Positions 24,134 to 33,026 of a DNA stretch of 64,000 bases are shown here, piece after piece. This stretch comes from Shewanella cyperi (GTDB taxonomy: Bacteria > Pseudomonadota > Gammaproteobacteria > Enterobacterales > Shewanellaceae), in assembly GCF_017354985.1 (NCBI RefSeq), contig NZ_CP071501.1, forward strand, positions 3,635,001-3,699,000. Direction: 5' to 3'. Made by a program: the position numbers and the translations under genes. A model generated the notes under the pieces. The model saw only the letters and a list, made by a program, of their open reading frames with translations, did not search any database and was not told the origin of the DNA. Each line of letters begins with the position of its first letter. Position 1 is the stretch's first letter.

Positions 24134-25762
24134 ATGGTTAATAACATGGACGTAGATTTCAAGCACCGAATCGCCCCCCTGCTGGCATTGGCGTTAATAC
24201 TGCTGCCCGGCTGCAATTCAACCCCGCGTCAGGTCAAGCCCGCAGTCCAAAGTCAGCAACCCCAGATAGTCAGGGTGCGCGATATCGGCAGCCAATTACC
24301 GACAGCCACAGCCAAACTCAGCAAACTCACAAGCGATGGCCTGATTTACCCGGGCGAGCTGCTGGCCATCGAAGGAAATATTCCGGCCGATGCACAAATC
24401 CAGATAGACGGCCAAGTGATGCCCAAGTTGCAGCAACTGGGTAAGGCCGTGCTGATAAGGGTGCCGGCGGAGTTGGCAGCGGGCCAAGCGCACCGTTTAA
24501 GTGTCAGCAATGCCCAAGGCGTGGCCCAGTGGGAATTCTTTAGCCGCCATTACATCATTGCGACGGACACAGATGCCAATCGGCTGCAATTTATGCGCAC
24601 CGATCCCAAGGCCAAGGGCCTTATCGAAATGGATTCCGCCTATGATATGACCCTGGAGCTGAAGCGGGCCATGTTTACCCAGATCTCTCCCAGCCATGCC
24701 TATCTGTATGCGTTCGGGATCGACGGCAGAGAGCGCGCCGCCAACGACACCGGTAAGCAATACCATGTGTTGCTGCAGATAATCGACCTGACAGCACCGG
24801 GCCAGCCCGCCCTGTTGAAGGAAATCCCGCTGGAGTTACAGTCACAGCCCACGGCCGTGGCCCGTAATGGTCAGCAGATGATACTGCTGGGTGCCAAGGA
24901 TCTGGCCATACTGGATGTGAGTGATGAGCTTGCCCCCAAGGTCATCAGCCGCATGTCGCTGCCAGGCGACAGGGGCAATGAAATGTATCTCGATGTGCTG
25001 TTCCTGCAAGACGGCCGCCGCGCCGCTGTGCTGGAGGCCATCAATAACCAGGTGTTGCTGCTCGATACCGAAAATCCACAGCAGCCAAGGGAACTTAGCC
25101 GACTGCAGCTGTTTAAAGATGCCACAGTGCCGCTGTTGGTGGACCTTGAGCGGGATCCCCGGGATCCCAACCGCTTTTGGGCCTTGGCAGGAGCCAATCT
25201 CAGGGTCGTCAGCACCAAGGCCAAGGATTTGTATCACAACCTGTTTGGCGACGACGACACAACAGCCAGCGAAGCGATTCCCGAAATGCTGCAGCTCTTA
25301 AGCATCAACAACGACAGACTGGAGCCGGGGCAAAGCATCACACTGCCGGACAATTTTGTGCCCTTTTATGCCGCAGCGGGTGAAGACAACCGCCTCTATG
25401 TGTCCGGTATCAACGGCGAGTTGCTGGACTTCCACGATCTGAGCCTCGACAGCACCCTGATAAAACAACTGTTTGGCGGCCTGCTGGGAACAGTGCAGTT
25501 CGGCCGGATATTGGCGGTGGACACAAAGACCTCACAGGTGAGCAATCACGCCAAGGGCCTGGGACTCTACTACCACCTGACCTATAACGACGATCTTGGC
25601 CCGGTGTTCGCCCTGTATAAGCTGTCGGGCAAGATCTTTGCCCCCTTTGTCAAAGTGAAATGGGGTGTGGGCGTTAACAGTCGCGGGACCTTTGCCATAC
25701 GCGAAGGCAGCGCCACCAGCATATTCCCGCCTTATTCCGTGGGCCATGTCAGCATTCAATGA
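24134..25762 (+). CDS. Large hypothetical lipoprotein, beta-propeller-like
   Basis: 542-aa predicted lipoprotein with signal and lipobox ALILLPGC. A small beta-sandwich-like domain follows (about residues 60-135, GLIYPGELLAIEGNIPADAQIQIDG), resembling IPT/TIG folds. The remainder (about 140-540) is rich in blades of the LVIVD type (LAILDVSDELAPKVISRMSL, VLLLDTENPQQPRELSRLQL), suggesting a propeller. It probably faces the periplasm or cell surface. The start at 24134 is taken; a second ATG is at 24146. No enzyme motif was seen. It is divergent from the phosphatase-like lipoprotein, and both are envelope proteins. Confidence 0.7.
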   Translation: MVNNMDVDFKHRIAPLLALALILLPGCNSTPRQVKPAVQSQQPQIVRVRDIGSQLPTATAKLSKLTSDGLIYPGELLAIEGNIPADAQIQIDGQVMPKLQQLGKAVLIRVPAELAAGQAHRLSVSNAQGVAQWEFFSRHYIIATDTDANRLQFMRTDPKAKGLIEMDSAYDMTLELKRAMFTQISPSHAYLYAFGIDGRERAANDTGKQYHVLLQIIDLTAPGQPALLKEIPLELQSQPTAVARNGQQMILLGAKDLAILDVSDELAPKVISRMSLPGDRGNEMYLDVLFLQDGRRAAVLEAINNQVLLLDTENPQQPRELSRLQLFKDATVPLLVDLERDPRDPNRFWALAGANLRVVSTKAKDLYHNLFGDDDTTASEAIPEMLQLLSINNDRLEPGQSITLPDNFVPFYAAAGEDNRLYVSGINGELLDFHDLSLDSTLIKQLFGGLLGTVQFGRILAVDTKTSQVSNHAKGLGLYYHLTYNDDLGPVFALYKLSGKIFAPFVKVKWGVGVNSRGTFAIREGSATSIFPPYSVGHVSIQ

Positions 25763-25918
25763 TCCCTGGATGGGCCGGCGCCGTTCGGGTAAAGATGAGA
25801 AAATTGAGTGGACCCGGGCGGCCTAATTCCGGTATTGGCGGTTGAAAATACCCTGAACATTGGCGATATTGGGTCCTTCGGCGCCCGGTCGCCGGCAACA
25901 TAATCAAAAGGATATCCC

Positions 25919-26371
25919 ATGCCTTCGTCACCCGAGCCCAAAATCCTGCTTATCAACGGCCCCAACCTTAATTTGCTTGGCAAACGGGAACCCGGGATCT
26001 ATGGCAGCCTGACCCTGGCGGAAATTGTCAGCGGACTGGAGGTCGAGGCCAAGGCTGCCGGTGTGCAATTGCAGCATATCCAGGCCAATGCCGAGCACCT
26101 GTTGATTGAGGCTATCCATGCCAGCGACGCCGATATGATCATTATCAACCCCGCCGCCTTTACCCACAGCAGCGTGGCGCTGCGGGACGCCCTTCTGGGT
26201 GTCGGTATCCCCTTTATTGAAGTGCACCTGTCCAATATTCATGCCCGCGAGCCCTTCAGGCACCACTCCTATTTTTCCGATAAGGCGGTGGGAGTGATTT
26301 TGGGCCTTGGGCCCCAGGGTTATTCACTGGCCCTACAGGCGGCCGTCGCCCGCATCAAGGCGGGGAACTGA
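25919..26371 (+). CDS. aroQ: 3-dehydroquinate dehydratase, type II
   Basis: 150-aa enzyme of the shikimate pathway that dehydrates 3-dehydroquinate to 3-dehydroshikimate; dodecameric in known members. Motifs: [20 protein letters not shown] with the catalytic Tyr, [19 protein letters not shown], and [20 protein letters not shown] with the catalytic His. It starts at ATG 25919 after AAAAGGA. It is 4 bases ahead of accB, in the aroQ-accB-accC order usual for gammaproteobacteria. Confidence 0.96.
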   Translation: MPSSPEPKILLINGPNLNLLGKREPGIYGSLTLAEIVSGLEVEAKAAGVQLQHIQANAEHLLIEAIHASDADMIIINPAAFTHSSVALRDALLGVGIPFIEVHLSNIHAREPFRHHSYFSDKAVGVILGLGPQGYSLALQAAVARIKAGN

Positions 26372-26375
26372 CACC

Positions 26376-26798
26376 ATGGATATCCGCAAGATCAAAAAAC
26401 TCATCGAGATGGTCACCGAAGCGGGCATTCAGGAGCTGGAGGTTAAAGAGGGTGAAACTTCGGTGCGCATAGTGCGCCAGGGCAACCAAGGCACCGCTGC
26501 TATTCCGGCAGCACAGCAACCGGCTCCCAAGACGCCCCAACCGAGCGACGGACGGCAGCGGGTACTGTCCCCCATGGTCGGCACCTTTTACCGGGGCCCC
26601 AGCCCGGAGGCCAAACCCTTTGTGGAGCTGGGCACCCAGGTGAGCCGTGGCGATACCCTGGCCGTGATTGAAGCCATGAAGATGCTGAACCAGATTGCCG
26701 CCGACTGTGATGGCATAGTCAGCGCCATCCTGGTGGACAATGGCGCCACTGTGGAATTCGATCAGCCCCTGTTTATCCTGGAGCCCTTGCGGGAATAG
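26376..26798 (+). CDS. accB: Biotin carboxyl carrier protein of acetyl-CoA carboxylase
   Basis: 140-aa carrier subunit. The conserved N-terminus [13 protein letters not shown] sets the start at 26376. A short Ala/Pro linker follows (about 40-60), then the biotinyl domain with the thumb ([18 protein letters not shown]) and the biotin-accepting lysine in EAMKM. It is shorter than E. coli AccB (156 aa) because of a reduced linker. It lies 4 bases after aroQ and 4 bases before accC. It delivers carboxyl-biotin from AccC to the AccAD carboxyltransferase in fatty-acid synthesis. Confidence 0.95.
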   Translation: MDIRKIKKLIEMVTEAGIQELEVKEGETSVRIVRQGNQGTAAIPAAQQPAPKTPQPSDGRQRVLSPMVGTFYRGPSPEAKPFVELGTQVSRGDTLAVIEAMKMLNQIAADCDGIVSAILVDNGATVEFDQPLFILEPLRE

Positions 26799-26802
26799 CG
26801 CC

Positions 26803-28143
26803 ATGGCCCAATTCCGGCGGGTACTGGTGGCCAACCGTGGTGAAATCGCGGTTCGCATCATCCGCGCCTGCCGCCAGTTGGGGTTGGAAACCCTGGCGGT
26901 TTTTTCCAGCGCCGATCGCCACAGCCTGCACGTACAACTTGCCGATAGTGCCCTTTGTATCGGCCCCCCGGCCGCCAAAGACAGCTACCTCAATATCCCC
27001 GCCCTGCTGACCGCCGCCCGCCTTGGTGGTGCAGATGCGGTGCACCCGGGCTATGGCTTCCTGGCCGAGAGTCCCGCATTTGCCGAGGCCGTGTGCCGTT
27101 CGGGCCTGACCTTTATTGGCCCGGATGCGGCCGTGATGGCACGGCTCGGCGACAAACTCAGCGCCCGCCAGACCATGGCCGGGCTGGGTTTGCCACTGAT
27201 CCCCGGCTCGGACGGTGCTATCACCTCAATGGAACAGGCAAAGCACCTGGCGCAGAAACTGGGTTATCCGCTGATCATCAAGGCCAGTGCCGGTGGAGGT
27301 GGCCGCGGCATGAAAGTCGTATCCGGGCCGACCGAGCTGGAGCAGGCGCTGGCACTCACCCGTGCCGAGGCCAAGGCCAGTTTCGGCAACGACAGCCTGT
27401 ACCTGGAACGCTACCTGACCACACCCCGCCACATCGAATTTCAATTGCTGTGCGATGGCAAGGCCGCACTGTGCCTGGGCAGCCGCGACTGCTCGGCCCA
27501 GCGGCGCCATCAAAAGCTGATCGAAGAGGCTCCGGCACCGGGGCTGGATGCCGCAGAAAGCGCCCGTATTTCGGCACTGTGCGAACAGGCCTGCGTGGAG
27601 CTCGGCTATTGCGGCGTGGCAACCTTCGAATTTCTGTACCAGGACGGGCGGTTCTTTTTTATCGAAGTGAATACCCGCATCCAGGTGGAGCACACTGTCA
27701 CCGAGATGGTAACCGGAATCGATTTGCTGGCCTGGCAACTCAAGCTCGCCCGCGGCGAACCGCTGCCACCGCGCTCGGTGCTGAAGCCCAGCGGCCATGC
27801 CATAGAGTGTCGCATCAATGCCGAAGATCCGCTGCGGCAATTGCCGGGCACAGGCACTGTGACCGGACTTCGCCTTCCCGGCGGCCCCGGCATCCGCTGG
27901 GATTCACACCTGTATCCCGGTTATGAAATCCCCTGCCAATACGACTCCCTGGTGGGCAAACTTATCGCCTGGGGCGAGGACCGTCCCCAGGCATTACGCC
28001 GACTGCAACAGGCGCTGGCGGAGCTGGACATCAAAGGCATTCACAACAACATCACTTTGCAGCGGCGCTTGTTGGTAAGCCCTGAGCTGGCGCAGCAGAT
28101 GCCGGACATTCATTTTGTCGAGCGCCTGCTAGAAACCCAGTAA
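26803..28143 (+). CDS. accC: Biotin carboxylase subunit of acetyl-CoA carboxylase
   Basis: 446-aa ATP-grasp enzyme that carboxylates biotin on AccB. Features: RVLVANRGEIAVRI at the N-terminus, the glycine-rich ATP loop KASAGGGGRGMKVV, the QRRHQKLIEEAPAP segment, and the catalytic FIEVNTRIQVEHTVTEMVTG. The ATG at 26803, 4 bases after accB, is the only start that fits. The sequence differs from E. coli AccC more than expected for a housekeeping copy, by eye. Unusually prmA does not follow; a convergent glycosyltransferase gene ends 8 bases away. Confidence 0.94.
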   Translation: MAQFRRVLVANRGEIAVRIIRACRQLGLETLAVFSSADRHSLHVQLADSALCIGPPAAKDSYLNIPALLTAARLGGADAVHPGYGFLAESPAFAEAVCRSGLTFIGPDAAVMARLGDKLSARQTMAGLGLPLIPGSDGAITSMEQAKHLAQKLGYPLIIKASAGGGGRGMKVVSGPTELEQALALTRAEAKASFGNDSLYLERYLTTPRHIEFQLLCDGKAALCLGSRDCSAQRRHQKLIEEAPAPGLDAAESARISALCEQACVELGYCGVATFEFLYQDGRFFFIEVNTRIQVEHTVTEMVTGIDLLAWQLKLARGEPLPPRSVLKPSGHAIECRINAEDPLRQLPGTGTVTGLRLPGGPGIRWDSHLYPGYEIPCQYDSLVGKLIAWGEDRPQALRRLQQALAELDIKGIHNNITLQRRLLVSPELAQQMPDIHFVERLLETQ

Positions 28144-28151
28144 AACGCCCA

Positions 28152-29192
28152 TCAGCGCCAGGTTTCCGGTAAGTCCACCTGAGCCCACAGCCCATCGCAA
28201 AGGCTGCGGCTGTCATGCCAATTGCCACCCTTGAGCCATTCCACCAGCGCATCACCCACTCCGGGATAGGCCACGGGTCTGGGCTGGGGCGCCTTGAGCC
28301 AGTGGCGCAGTGCATCCTGACTGAGGTGCATCATGCTGTGGGCTGCCCCCAGGAGTTGCAGCGCAGCCACATTGGACAACTGTTCAAACTGGCCAATCAG
28401 CGGTTTCACCAGCAGCTTTTTGCCGAGGGTCAGGGCTTCGCTGGCCAGCTCGAACCCGGCATTGCCTATTACGCCGCCACATTGGGCCATGTCCGCCCTG
28501 AATCCCTCGCGGTTAAAGCCATGCCAGACTATGTGTTCCGGCGGCGTCTGTGCCGGTGCTGCGGCGTGATACACCAGAAAACGGTAGCCATCGAAAGGTG
28601 CCAGCAGCGCCACTATGTCCGCGGGCGCTTCAAAGGGCAGGTACACCAGGATGTCATGGCTGTGCTCGGCCTGGACCCGGTCCACATCGACAAAGGGCGG
28701 CAGGATCGGAAAACCGAAGTGATGCCAATGGCATCCCAAAGCCACGTCGGCGGGGGCGAAGTAGTTGAGCAGCATTTCGTTCCACCAGGTATTGCCCACC
28801 TTGGGAACCGGAAAACGCAGCGCAGCCTGGTGACTGATCCCTATGGACGGCACCTTCTGCCGCCTCGCCGCCCAGGCGCTGACGGGCTCAAAATCGTTGA
28901 GCACCAGATCGTAACCCGAGAGATCCAGCTCGCGGATTTCTCCCCAGAACCTGGGGGGCAGATTGTGCTTAAGGGTCCTGGGCACGCTGATGCTGCCGGC
29001 ATGGGTCACAAAGGTGAGCCCCTGTTTGACCTGAAAATCACCAAAGGCCTGCATATCGAAGAACTGCTCCCGTTTACGGCCGCTGAACAGGAAATCCACT
29101 TCGATATCGCTGTTGGCCAACGCCTTGGCCATCACCCGGGCGCGGCTTAAATGACCATTACCTGTGCCCTGAACCCCGTAGAGTATTTTCAT
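28152..29192 (-). CDS. Glycosyltransferase, MJ1255/VC2487 family
   Basis: 346-aa GT-B-fold protein. The N-terminal Gly-rich start MKILYGVQGTGNGHLSRARV is characteristic of the MJ1255/VC2487 family related to MurG and UGT-like enzymes. The nucleotide-sugar side has GGVIGNAGFELASEALTLGKKLLVKPL. No signal peptide or membrane anchor was seen, so it is cytoplasmic or peripheral. It is followed in the same direction of travel only by the convergent accC. Upstream, 58 bases away, is a PAP2 phosphatase in the same direction, a pairing that suggests envelope lipid or glycolipid metabolism. The acceptor is unknown. Confidence 0.85.
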   Translation of the reverse strand: MKILYGVQGTGNGHLSRARVMAKALANSDIEVDFLFSGRKREQFFDMQAFGDFQVKQGLTFVTHAGSISVPRTLKHNLPPRFWGEIRELDLSGYDLVLNDFEPVSAWAARRQKVPSIGISHQAALRFPVPKVGNTWWNEMLLNYFAPADVALGCHWHHFGFPILPPFVDVDRVQAEHSHDILVYLPFEAPADIVALLAPFDGYRFLVYHAAAPAQTPPEHIVWHGFNREGFRADMAQCGGVIGNAGFELASEALTLGKKLLVKPLIGQFEQLSNVAALQLLGAAHSMMHLSQDALRHWLKAPQPRPVAYPGVGDALVEWLKGGNWHDSRSLCDGLWAQVDLPETWR

Positions 29193-29250
29193 TGCTTATC
29201 CTGAATTTAGTGGGCCTGACATCGACGGGCCCGGGTTAAATGGGCTTGCG

Positions 29251-29763
29251 CTAGATGTAATGACTTGCCAGCAGTACAGACCCCAGCCCCAAGAGGGCGC
29301 CGGCGCCGATATCCAGTGGGAAATGCACGCCGAGGGCAATGCGCGACAACCCCACGGCCAGGGCCCAAAGGAAGGCCGGCGCCGCCAGTTGCGGGTAAAT
29401 GTGCTGCACCGAGGCCGCCATCACGAAAGCGGCAGCGGTATGGCCCGAAGGCAGACTGAACTTATCCGAAGGTTCGAAACGGCAATGCCCGCCTATGGCC
29501 AGATGGCAGGGCCGGGTGCGGCGGATGCTGTGTTTGAGCAGCAGGTACAGGGGTAACTCGATGAGAAAGGCCACCAGGGCCAGGTTGAACAGGCTTTGGC
29601 CCTGACTGTGGGTTAGCAGCAGGCCCACAAACAGGTACAGATAGAGAGGTCCGTCACCCGAGGCCGAAATACGCAGGGCCAGCGGCTCCAAGCCATGCTC
29701 CCGGCTAATGTCGACTATCAGGCGATAACCACGTTTGTCCAGTTCGGCAATCTTGTCTTTCAC
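29251..29763 (-). CDS. PAP2-family membrane phosphatase
   Basis: 170-aa integral membrane phosphatase of the PAP2 (type 2 phosphatidic acid phosphatase) superfamily. The three motif blocks are KHSIRRTRPC (K-x6-RP), SLPSGHTAAAF (PSGH) and SRIALGVHFPLDIGAG (SR-x5-H-x3-D). It has about four hydrophobic segments. Substrates may be phosphatidic acid, phosphatidylglycerophosphate or undecaprenyl pyrophosphate; the sequence does not say which. It lies just upstream of the VC2487-type glycosyltransferase and is probably cotranscribed. Confidence 0.9.
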   Translation of the reverse strand: MKDKIAELDKRGYRLIVDISREHGLEPLALRISASGDGPLYLYLFVGLLLTHSQGQSLFNLALVAFLIELPLYLLLKHSIRRTRPCHLAIGGHCRFEPSDKFSLPSGHTAAAFVMAASVQHIYPQLAAPAFLWALAVGLSRIALGVHFPLDIGAGALLGLGSVLLASHYI

Positions 29764-29875
29764 AGAGGCAGTACCCCAGCTGAAACCCTATGGTTCCTCC
29801 GGATTCTGGCTCTGGGCTGTGACGGGCAGGTGACACCTGCCCGAAGTTTTTATGACACTTTTCGCTGAACGGGGA

Positions 29876-30124
29876 TCAGGCCGCGACGGCAACCTGGGGC
29901 TTGTTGCGGTAGATTTTGATCAGGTGGTAGATATTGATGCAGGCAACAAAGGCATTCATGCCCGCCACCGGCCAGGCGGTGATGGCAACGCCATAGACCA
30001 CGAACAGGCTACAGCCGACAAAGTTAAGCCATCGCAGCCAGATGATATCTTTCATCATCAGCGAAATAGCCACCATGACTGAGGCGGCATAGCCTATAAT
30101 TTCAATCAGATTCAGAGCTTCCAT
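29876..30124 (-). CDS. YgjV-like small inner-membrane protein
   Basis: 82-aa membrane protein with three hydrophobic stretches: IIGYAASVMVAISLMM, LNFVGCSLFVVYGVAI and VAGMNAFVACINIYHLI. The pattern WLRWLNFVGCSLFVVYG followed by a conserved N in a membrane segment is that of the YgjV/PnuC-like group of small transporters and permeases. It is monocistronic between the PAP2 gene and rraA. No function was assigned. Confidence 0.7.
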   Translation of the reverse strand: MEALNLIEIIGYAASVMVAISLMMKDIIWLRWLNFVGCSLFVVYGVAITAWPVAGMNAFVACINIYHLIKIYRNKPQVAVAA

Positions 30125-30455
30125 AAGGCACCTCGTTTAAGGCCCTCTGCCTTCCTTGAGCTTAATGGGGGGTCCGTGCCCCTAAAGCAGATATAACTGT
30201 GGAGTGGGGATCAGCAGCTATGCTAGCAAATCGGCCCCCAGAGTTGTAATAAAAAACCGTTATATAATGACAGGAATCATGTTTTGGCGATTTTTGCGCC
30301 ACCCGTGTTGAAATTTTACGACGGACGGCTGACAGGGAGGGCGACAATTGCGTGATTGATAACACTTTTCTTTTGAAGATTCCCTTATATACTGGCAAGA
30401 GTTTGTTTTATACCAGCCTAACAGCCTGATTTTCGGGCGCTACAGGAGTGTCACT
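30125..30455. other. Intergenic region upstream of rraA
   Basis: 331-base spacer between divergent genes. Two -10-like boxes point toward rraA: TATAAT at 30263-30268 and TATACT at 30388-30393, the latter about 60 bases before the rraA ATG. Neither has a good -35 at the proper distance, which would suit a sigma-S or activated promoter. No gene or strong hairpin was found. Confidence 0.5.
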
Positions 30456-30941
30456 ATGGAATACAACACCTCAGAATTATGCGACATGTATTTGGACGTC
30501 GTGGATGTGGTTGAGCCCATGTTCAGTAATTACGGTGGTTGTAGCTCATTCGGCGGGTCCATCAGCACCATCAAGTGCTTCGAGGACAATGGTCTTATTG
30601 CCGATGTGTTGGCCGAAGACGGTGAAGGCAAGGTATTGCTGGTTGATGGCGGCGGCTCGCTGCGACGGGCATTGATCGATGCCAGCATCGCCGAGATTGC
30701 GGTCAACAACAATTGGGAAGGCATCATAGTTTACGGCAGTGTGCGCGATGTGGATGCCCTGGAGGATCTCGACATTGGTATCCAGGCCCTGGCGTCCATC
30801 CCGGTGGGTGCCGATGGCAACGGCGTCGGTGAAGTGGAAATCCCGGTGAATTTCGGTGGTGTCACCTTCCTCCCCGGCGACCATGTGTATGCCGACAACA
30901 CAGGCATCATACTGTCACCCGAGCCCCTTGATATAGAATAA
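30456..30941 (+). CDS. rraA: Regulator of RNase E activity RraA
   Basis: 161-aa trimeric ring protein that binds the C-terminal scaffold of RNase E and lowers mRNA decay. Features are [52 protein letters not shown] and [14 protein letters not shown], all typical of RraA. The length matches the E. coli protein (161 aa). It is followed by a strong terminator and so is monocistronic. The family resembles HMG/CHA aldolases (DUF4437-like fold), but the GGGSLR block fits RraA proper. Confidence 0.96.
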   Translation: MEYNTSELCDMYLDVVDVVEPMFSNYGGCSSFGGSISTIKCFEDNGLIADVLAEDGEGKVLLVDGGGSLRRALIDASIAEIAVNNNWEGIIVYGSVRDVDALEDLDIGIQALASIPVGADGNGVGEVEIPVNFGGVTFLPGDHVYADNTGIILSPEPLDIE

Positions 30942-30960
30942 GGGTCAGGCTCAACAATAT

Positions 30961-30985
30961 AACGCCGGCCCCGCCGGCGTTTTTA
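30961..30985 (+). terminator. Terminator after rraA
   Basis: ACGCCGGC (30962-30969), loop CCC, GCCGGCGT (30973-30980), followed by TTTTTATT; 20 bases after the rraA stop. Confidence 0.92.
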
Positions 30986-31022
30986 TTGCCTTTTGCACAG
31001 ACATAATCACAATAATTGGCAT

Positions 31023-32084
31023 ATGGCCGAACTCGACAGACACAAGACTATGCGACATCTGATCACCTTCTCTCAGGACCTGCTCAAACAATTACTTGGA
31101 AAACGCCCCGGGGAATCCCGCCTGGGTGACAACCTTTTGCTGCCCCAGGGCGATACTCTTGAAGCGATTGTGGCCCAGGCCAAGGCCGACGGCGCCCGCT
31201 TCGCCATCCTGGGCATCGCCGAAGACCTGGGCCCCAGGGCCAATTTGGGCCGCGGCGGTTCCACCAATGCCCTGGAAGCTTGCCTCAAGTGGTTCGTCAA
31301 TCTGCAGGCCAATCGCTTCTATGATGGCAAGGATTGCCTGCTGCTCGGCACCCTCGACTGCAGCGACCTGCACCAGGGCGAGCTGGACACAGAAACCCTG
31401 CGCAATCGGGTCGCTGAGGTGGACGACAGGGTTATAGCCCTGTGCACTGTGCTGATGGAAGCGGAAATCGAGCCCATAGTCATAGGCGGAGGTCATAACA
31501 ATGCTTACGGCATGTTGATGGCAACCCGGGCCGCCTATGGTCGCCCTGTGGCCGCGGTCAATCTTGACCCCCACTCGGACTTCAGGCCCAGGGAAGGTCG
31601 CCACAGTGGTAACGGCTTCAGCTATGCCGCCGCCAGCGGCGCCCTGGACCACTACCATGTGCTGGGACTGCATGAACTCAAAAACAGCGAAGCCAACCTG
31701 GAACAATTGACCGCCTTCGGCGGCAGTTGGCACAGCCTGCAGGACATCTGGGTGCGCCGCGAAATCACCCTGGAAGAGGCCCTGCGCCAAATCGCCAAGG
31801 ACTTGCGCGCCACAAGCTTGCCTGTGGCGCTGGAGCTGGATCTCGATGCCATCAGCAATATGCCGTCAAGCGCCTGCACCGCCGCCGGGGTGCCTTTACT
31901 GGATGCCTGTCACTACGTCAGCTATATCGCCGGCCACAGCCCCTGTGCTTATCTGCATCTGGCGGAAGCGGCCCCCGTGTGCCACGAGGCCGGCCTGGCT
32001 GCCGGAATGCGAGAGGTGGGCCAGAGCCTGACCGAGCTGATCTATGCCTACATCCAGGGGCGGCGCAGCTTCTGTCCCGTGTGA
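31023..32084 (+). CDS. Arginase/agmatinase/formimidoylglutamase-family hydrolase
   Basis: 353-aa metallohydrolase of the ureohydrolase superfamily, which cleaves guanidino or formimino groups with a two-Mn site. Metal-ligand motifs are present: GGGHNNAYG (His), NLDPHSDFRP (D-x-H-x-D) and LELDLDAIS (D-x-D). The motif GRHSGNGFSYA is close to formimidoylglutamase-like proteins. Substrate cannot be fixed, and there are no hut genes nearby. The start is uncertain: ATG 31023 is used, ATG 31050 and a TTG at 30993 are alternatives, and none has a clear ribosome-binding site. It lies between the rraA terminator and the ubiE promoter. Confidence 0.8.
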   Translation: MAELDRHKTMRHLITFSQDLLKQLLGKRPGESRLGDNLLLPQGDTLEAIVAQAKADGARFAILGIAEDLGPRANLGRGGSTNALEACLKWFVNLQANRFYDGKDCLLLGTLDCSDLHQGELDTETLRNRVAEVDDRVIALCTVLMEAEIEPIVIGGGHNNAYGMLMATRAAYGRPVAAVNLDPHSDFRPREGRHSGNGFSYAAASGALDHYHVLGLHELKNSEANLEQLTAFGGSWHSLQDIWVRREITLEEALRQIAKDLRATSLPVALELDLDAISNMPSSACTAAGVPLLDACHYVSYIAGHSPCAYLHLAEAAPVCHEAGLAAGMREVGQSLTELIYAYIQGRRSFCPV

Positions 32085-32090
32085 CCGCTA

Positions 32091-32119
32091 TTCAATAACG
32101 GCCTGTTTTGTGGTCTAAT
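32091..32119 (+). promoter_or_regulatory. Likely promoter of ubiE-ubiJ-ubiB
   Basis: TTCAAT (32091-32096) and TCTAAT (32114-32119) are separated by 17 bases. A start near 32126 would place the hairpins at 32136-32182 at the very 5' end of the mRNA, with a leader of about 145 bases. Confidence 0.5.
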
Positions 32120-32135
32120 GCGCAATCATTCCGGA

Positions 32136-32182
32136 CTGTGACAGTACCTCTGTCACAGGGTCAGCGGCCTGTCCGTGACAGG
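32136..32182 (+). promoter_or_regulatory. Two-hairpin leader with repeated CTGTCAC/GTGACAG
   Basis: CTGTGACAG (32136-32144) / CTGTCACAG (32150-32158) forms a perfect 9-bp stem with a 5-base loop. CCTGTC (32168-32173) / GACAGG (32177-32182) forms a second stem. The heptamer GTGACAG or its complement occurs three times in 47 bases. It could be an operator with repeated sites or an RNA structure in the ubiE leader. Confidence 0.55.
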
Positions 32183-32270
32183 GATCACAACGCCGCCCCA
32201 GGAGTATTCAGCCTGGGCAGCCAATGGCGCAAACTTGCATTTAATTTGAAAGATTGACAGGAAACAGCAG

Positions 32271-33026
32271 ATGTCTGAGGGCTCGGCAAACACTACCCAT
32301 TTTGGTTTCAAGACGGTTGAAGCAGACAAGAAGGCCGATCTGGTCGCGGGCGTATTCCACTCTGTGGCCGCCAAGTACGACATAATGAACGACGTAATGT
32401 CCTTCGGTATCCACAGGTTGTGGAAGCGATTCACCATTGAAACCGCCGGTGCCCGCCCGGGCATGAAGGTGCTGGATCTGGCCGGTGGCACTGGCGATCT
32501 GACCGCCAAATTTTCCAAGCTGGTCGGCGACAAGGGCCAGGTGATCCTGGCCGATATCAATGATTCCATGCTCAAGGTCGGCCGCAGCAAGCTGCGGGAT
32601 CTGGGGGTGGTTGGCAATGTGGATTATGTCCAGGCCAACGCCGAGGCCCTGCCCTTCCCCGACAATCATTTCGACATCATTACCATCGCCTTTGGCCTGC
32701 GTAACGTGACCGACAAGGACGCAGCGCTGCGCTCCATGCAAAGGGTGCTCAAGCCCGGCGGCAAACTGCTGGTACTGGAGTTTTCCAAGCCACAGCATGA
32801 ACTGATGCGTCAGGTGTACGACATGTACAGCTTCAAGATCCTGCCCAAGATGGGTGACATCATCACCCAGGACGCCGGCAGCTATGAGTACCTGGCCGAG
32901 TCCATCCGCATGCACCCCGACCAGGAAACCCTCAAGGCCATGATGCAGGATGCCGGCTTCGAGCAGGTGGATTACATCAACATGACCGACGGCATAGTGG
33001 CGCTGCACCGGGGATACAAGTTCTGA
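32271..33026 (+). CDS. ubiE: Bifunctional demethylmenaquinone/2-methoxy-6-polyprenyl-benzoquinol methyltransferase
   Basis: 251-aa SAM-dependent C-methyltransferase for ubiquinone and menaquinone synthesis. It contains the SAM motif [15 protein letters not shown], the [29 protein letters not shown] block, and the UbiE signature [14 protein letters not shown]. The N-terminus [21 protein letters not shown] is standard. Its length matches E. coli UbiE (251 aa). First gene of an operon: its stop TGA overlaps the ubiJ ATG by one base. Confidence 0.97.
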   Translation: MSEGSANTTHFGFKTVEADKKADLVAGVFHSVAAKYDIMNDVMSFGIHRLWKRFTIETAGARPGMKVLDLAGGTGDLTAKFSKLVGDKGQVILADINDSMLKVGRSKLRDLGVVGNVDYVQANAEALPFPDNHFDIITIAFGLRNVTDKDAALRSMQRVLKPGGKLLVLEFSKPQHELMRQVYDMYSFKILPKMGDIITQDAGSYEYLAESIRMHPDQETLKAMMQDAGFEQVDYINMTDGIVALHRGYKF

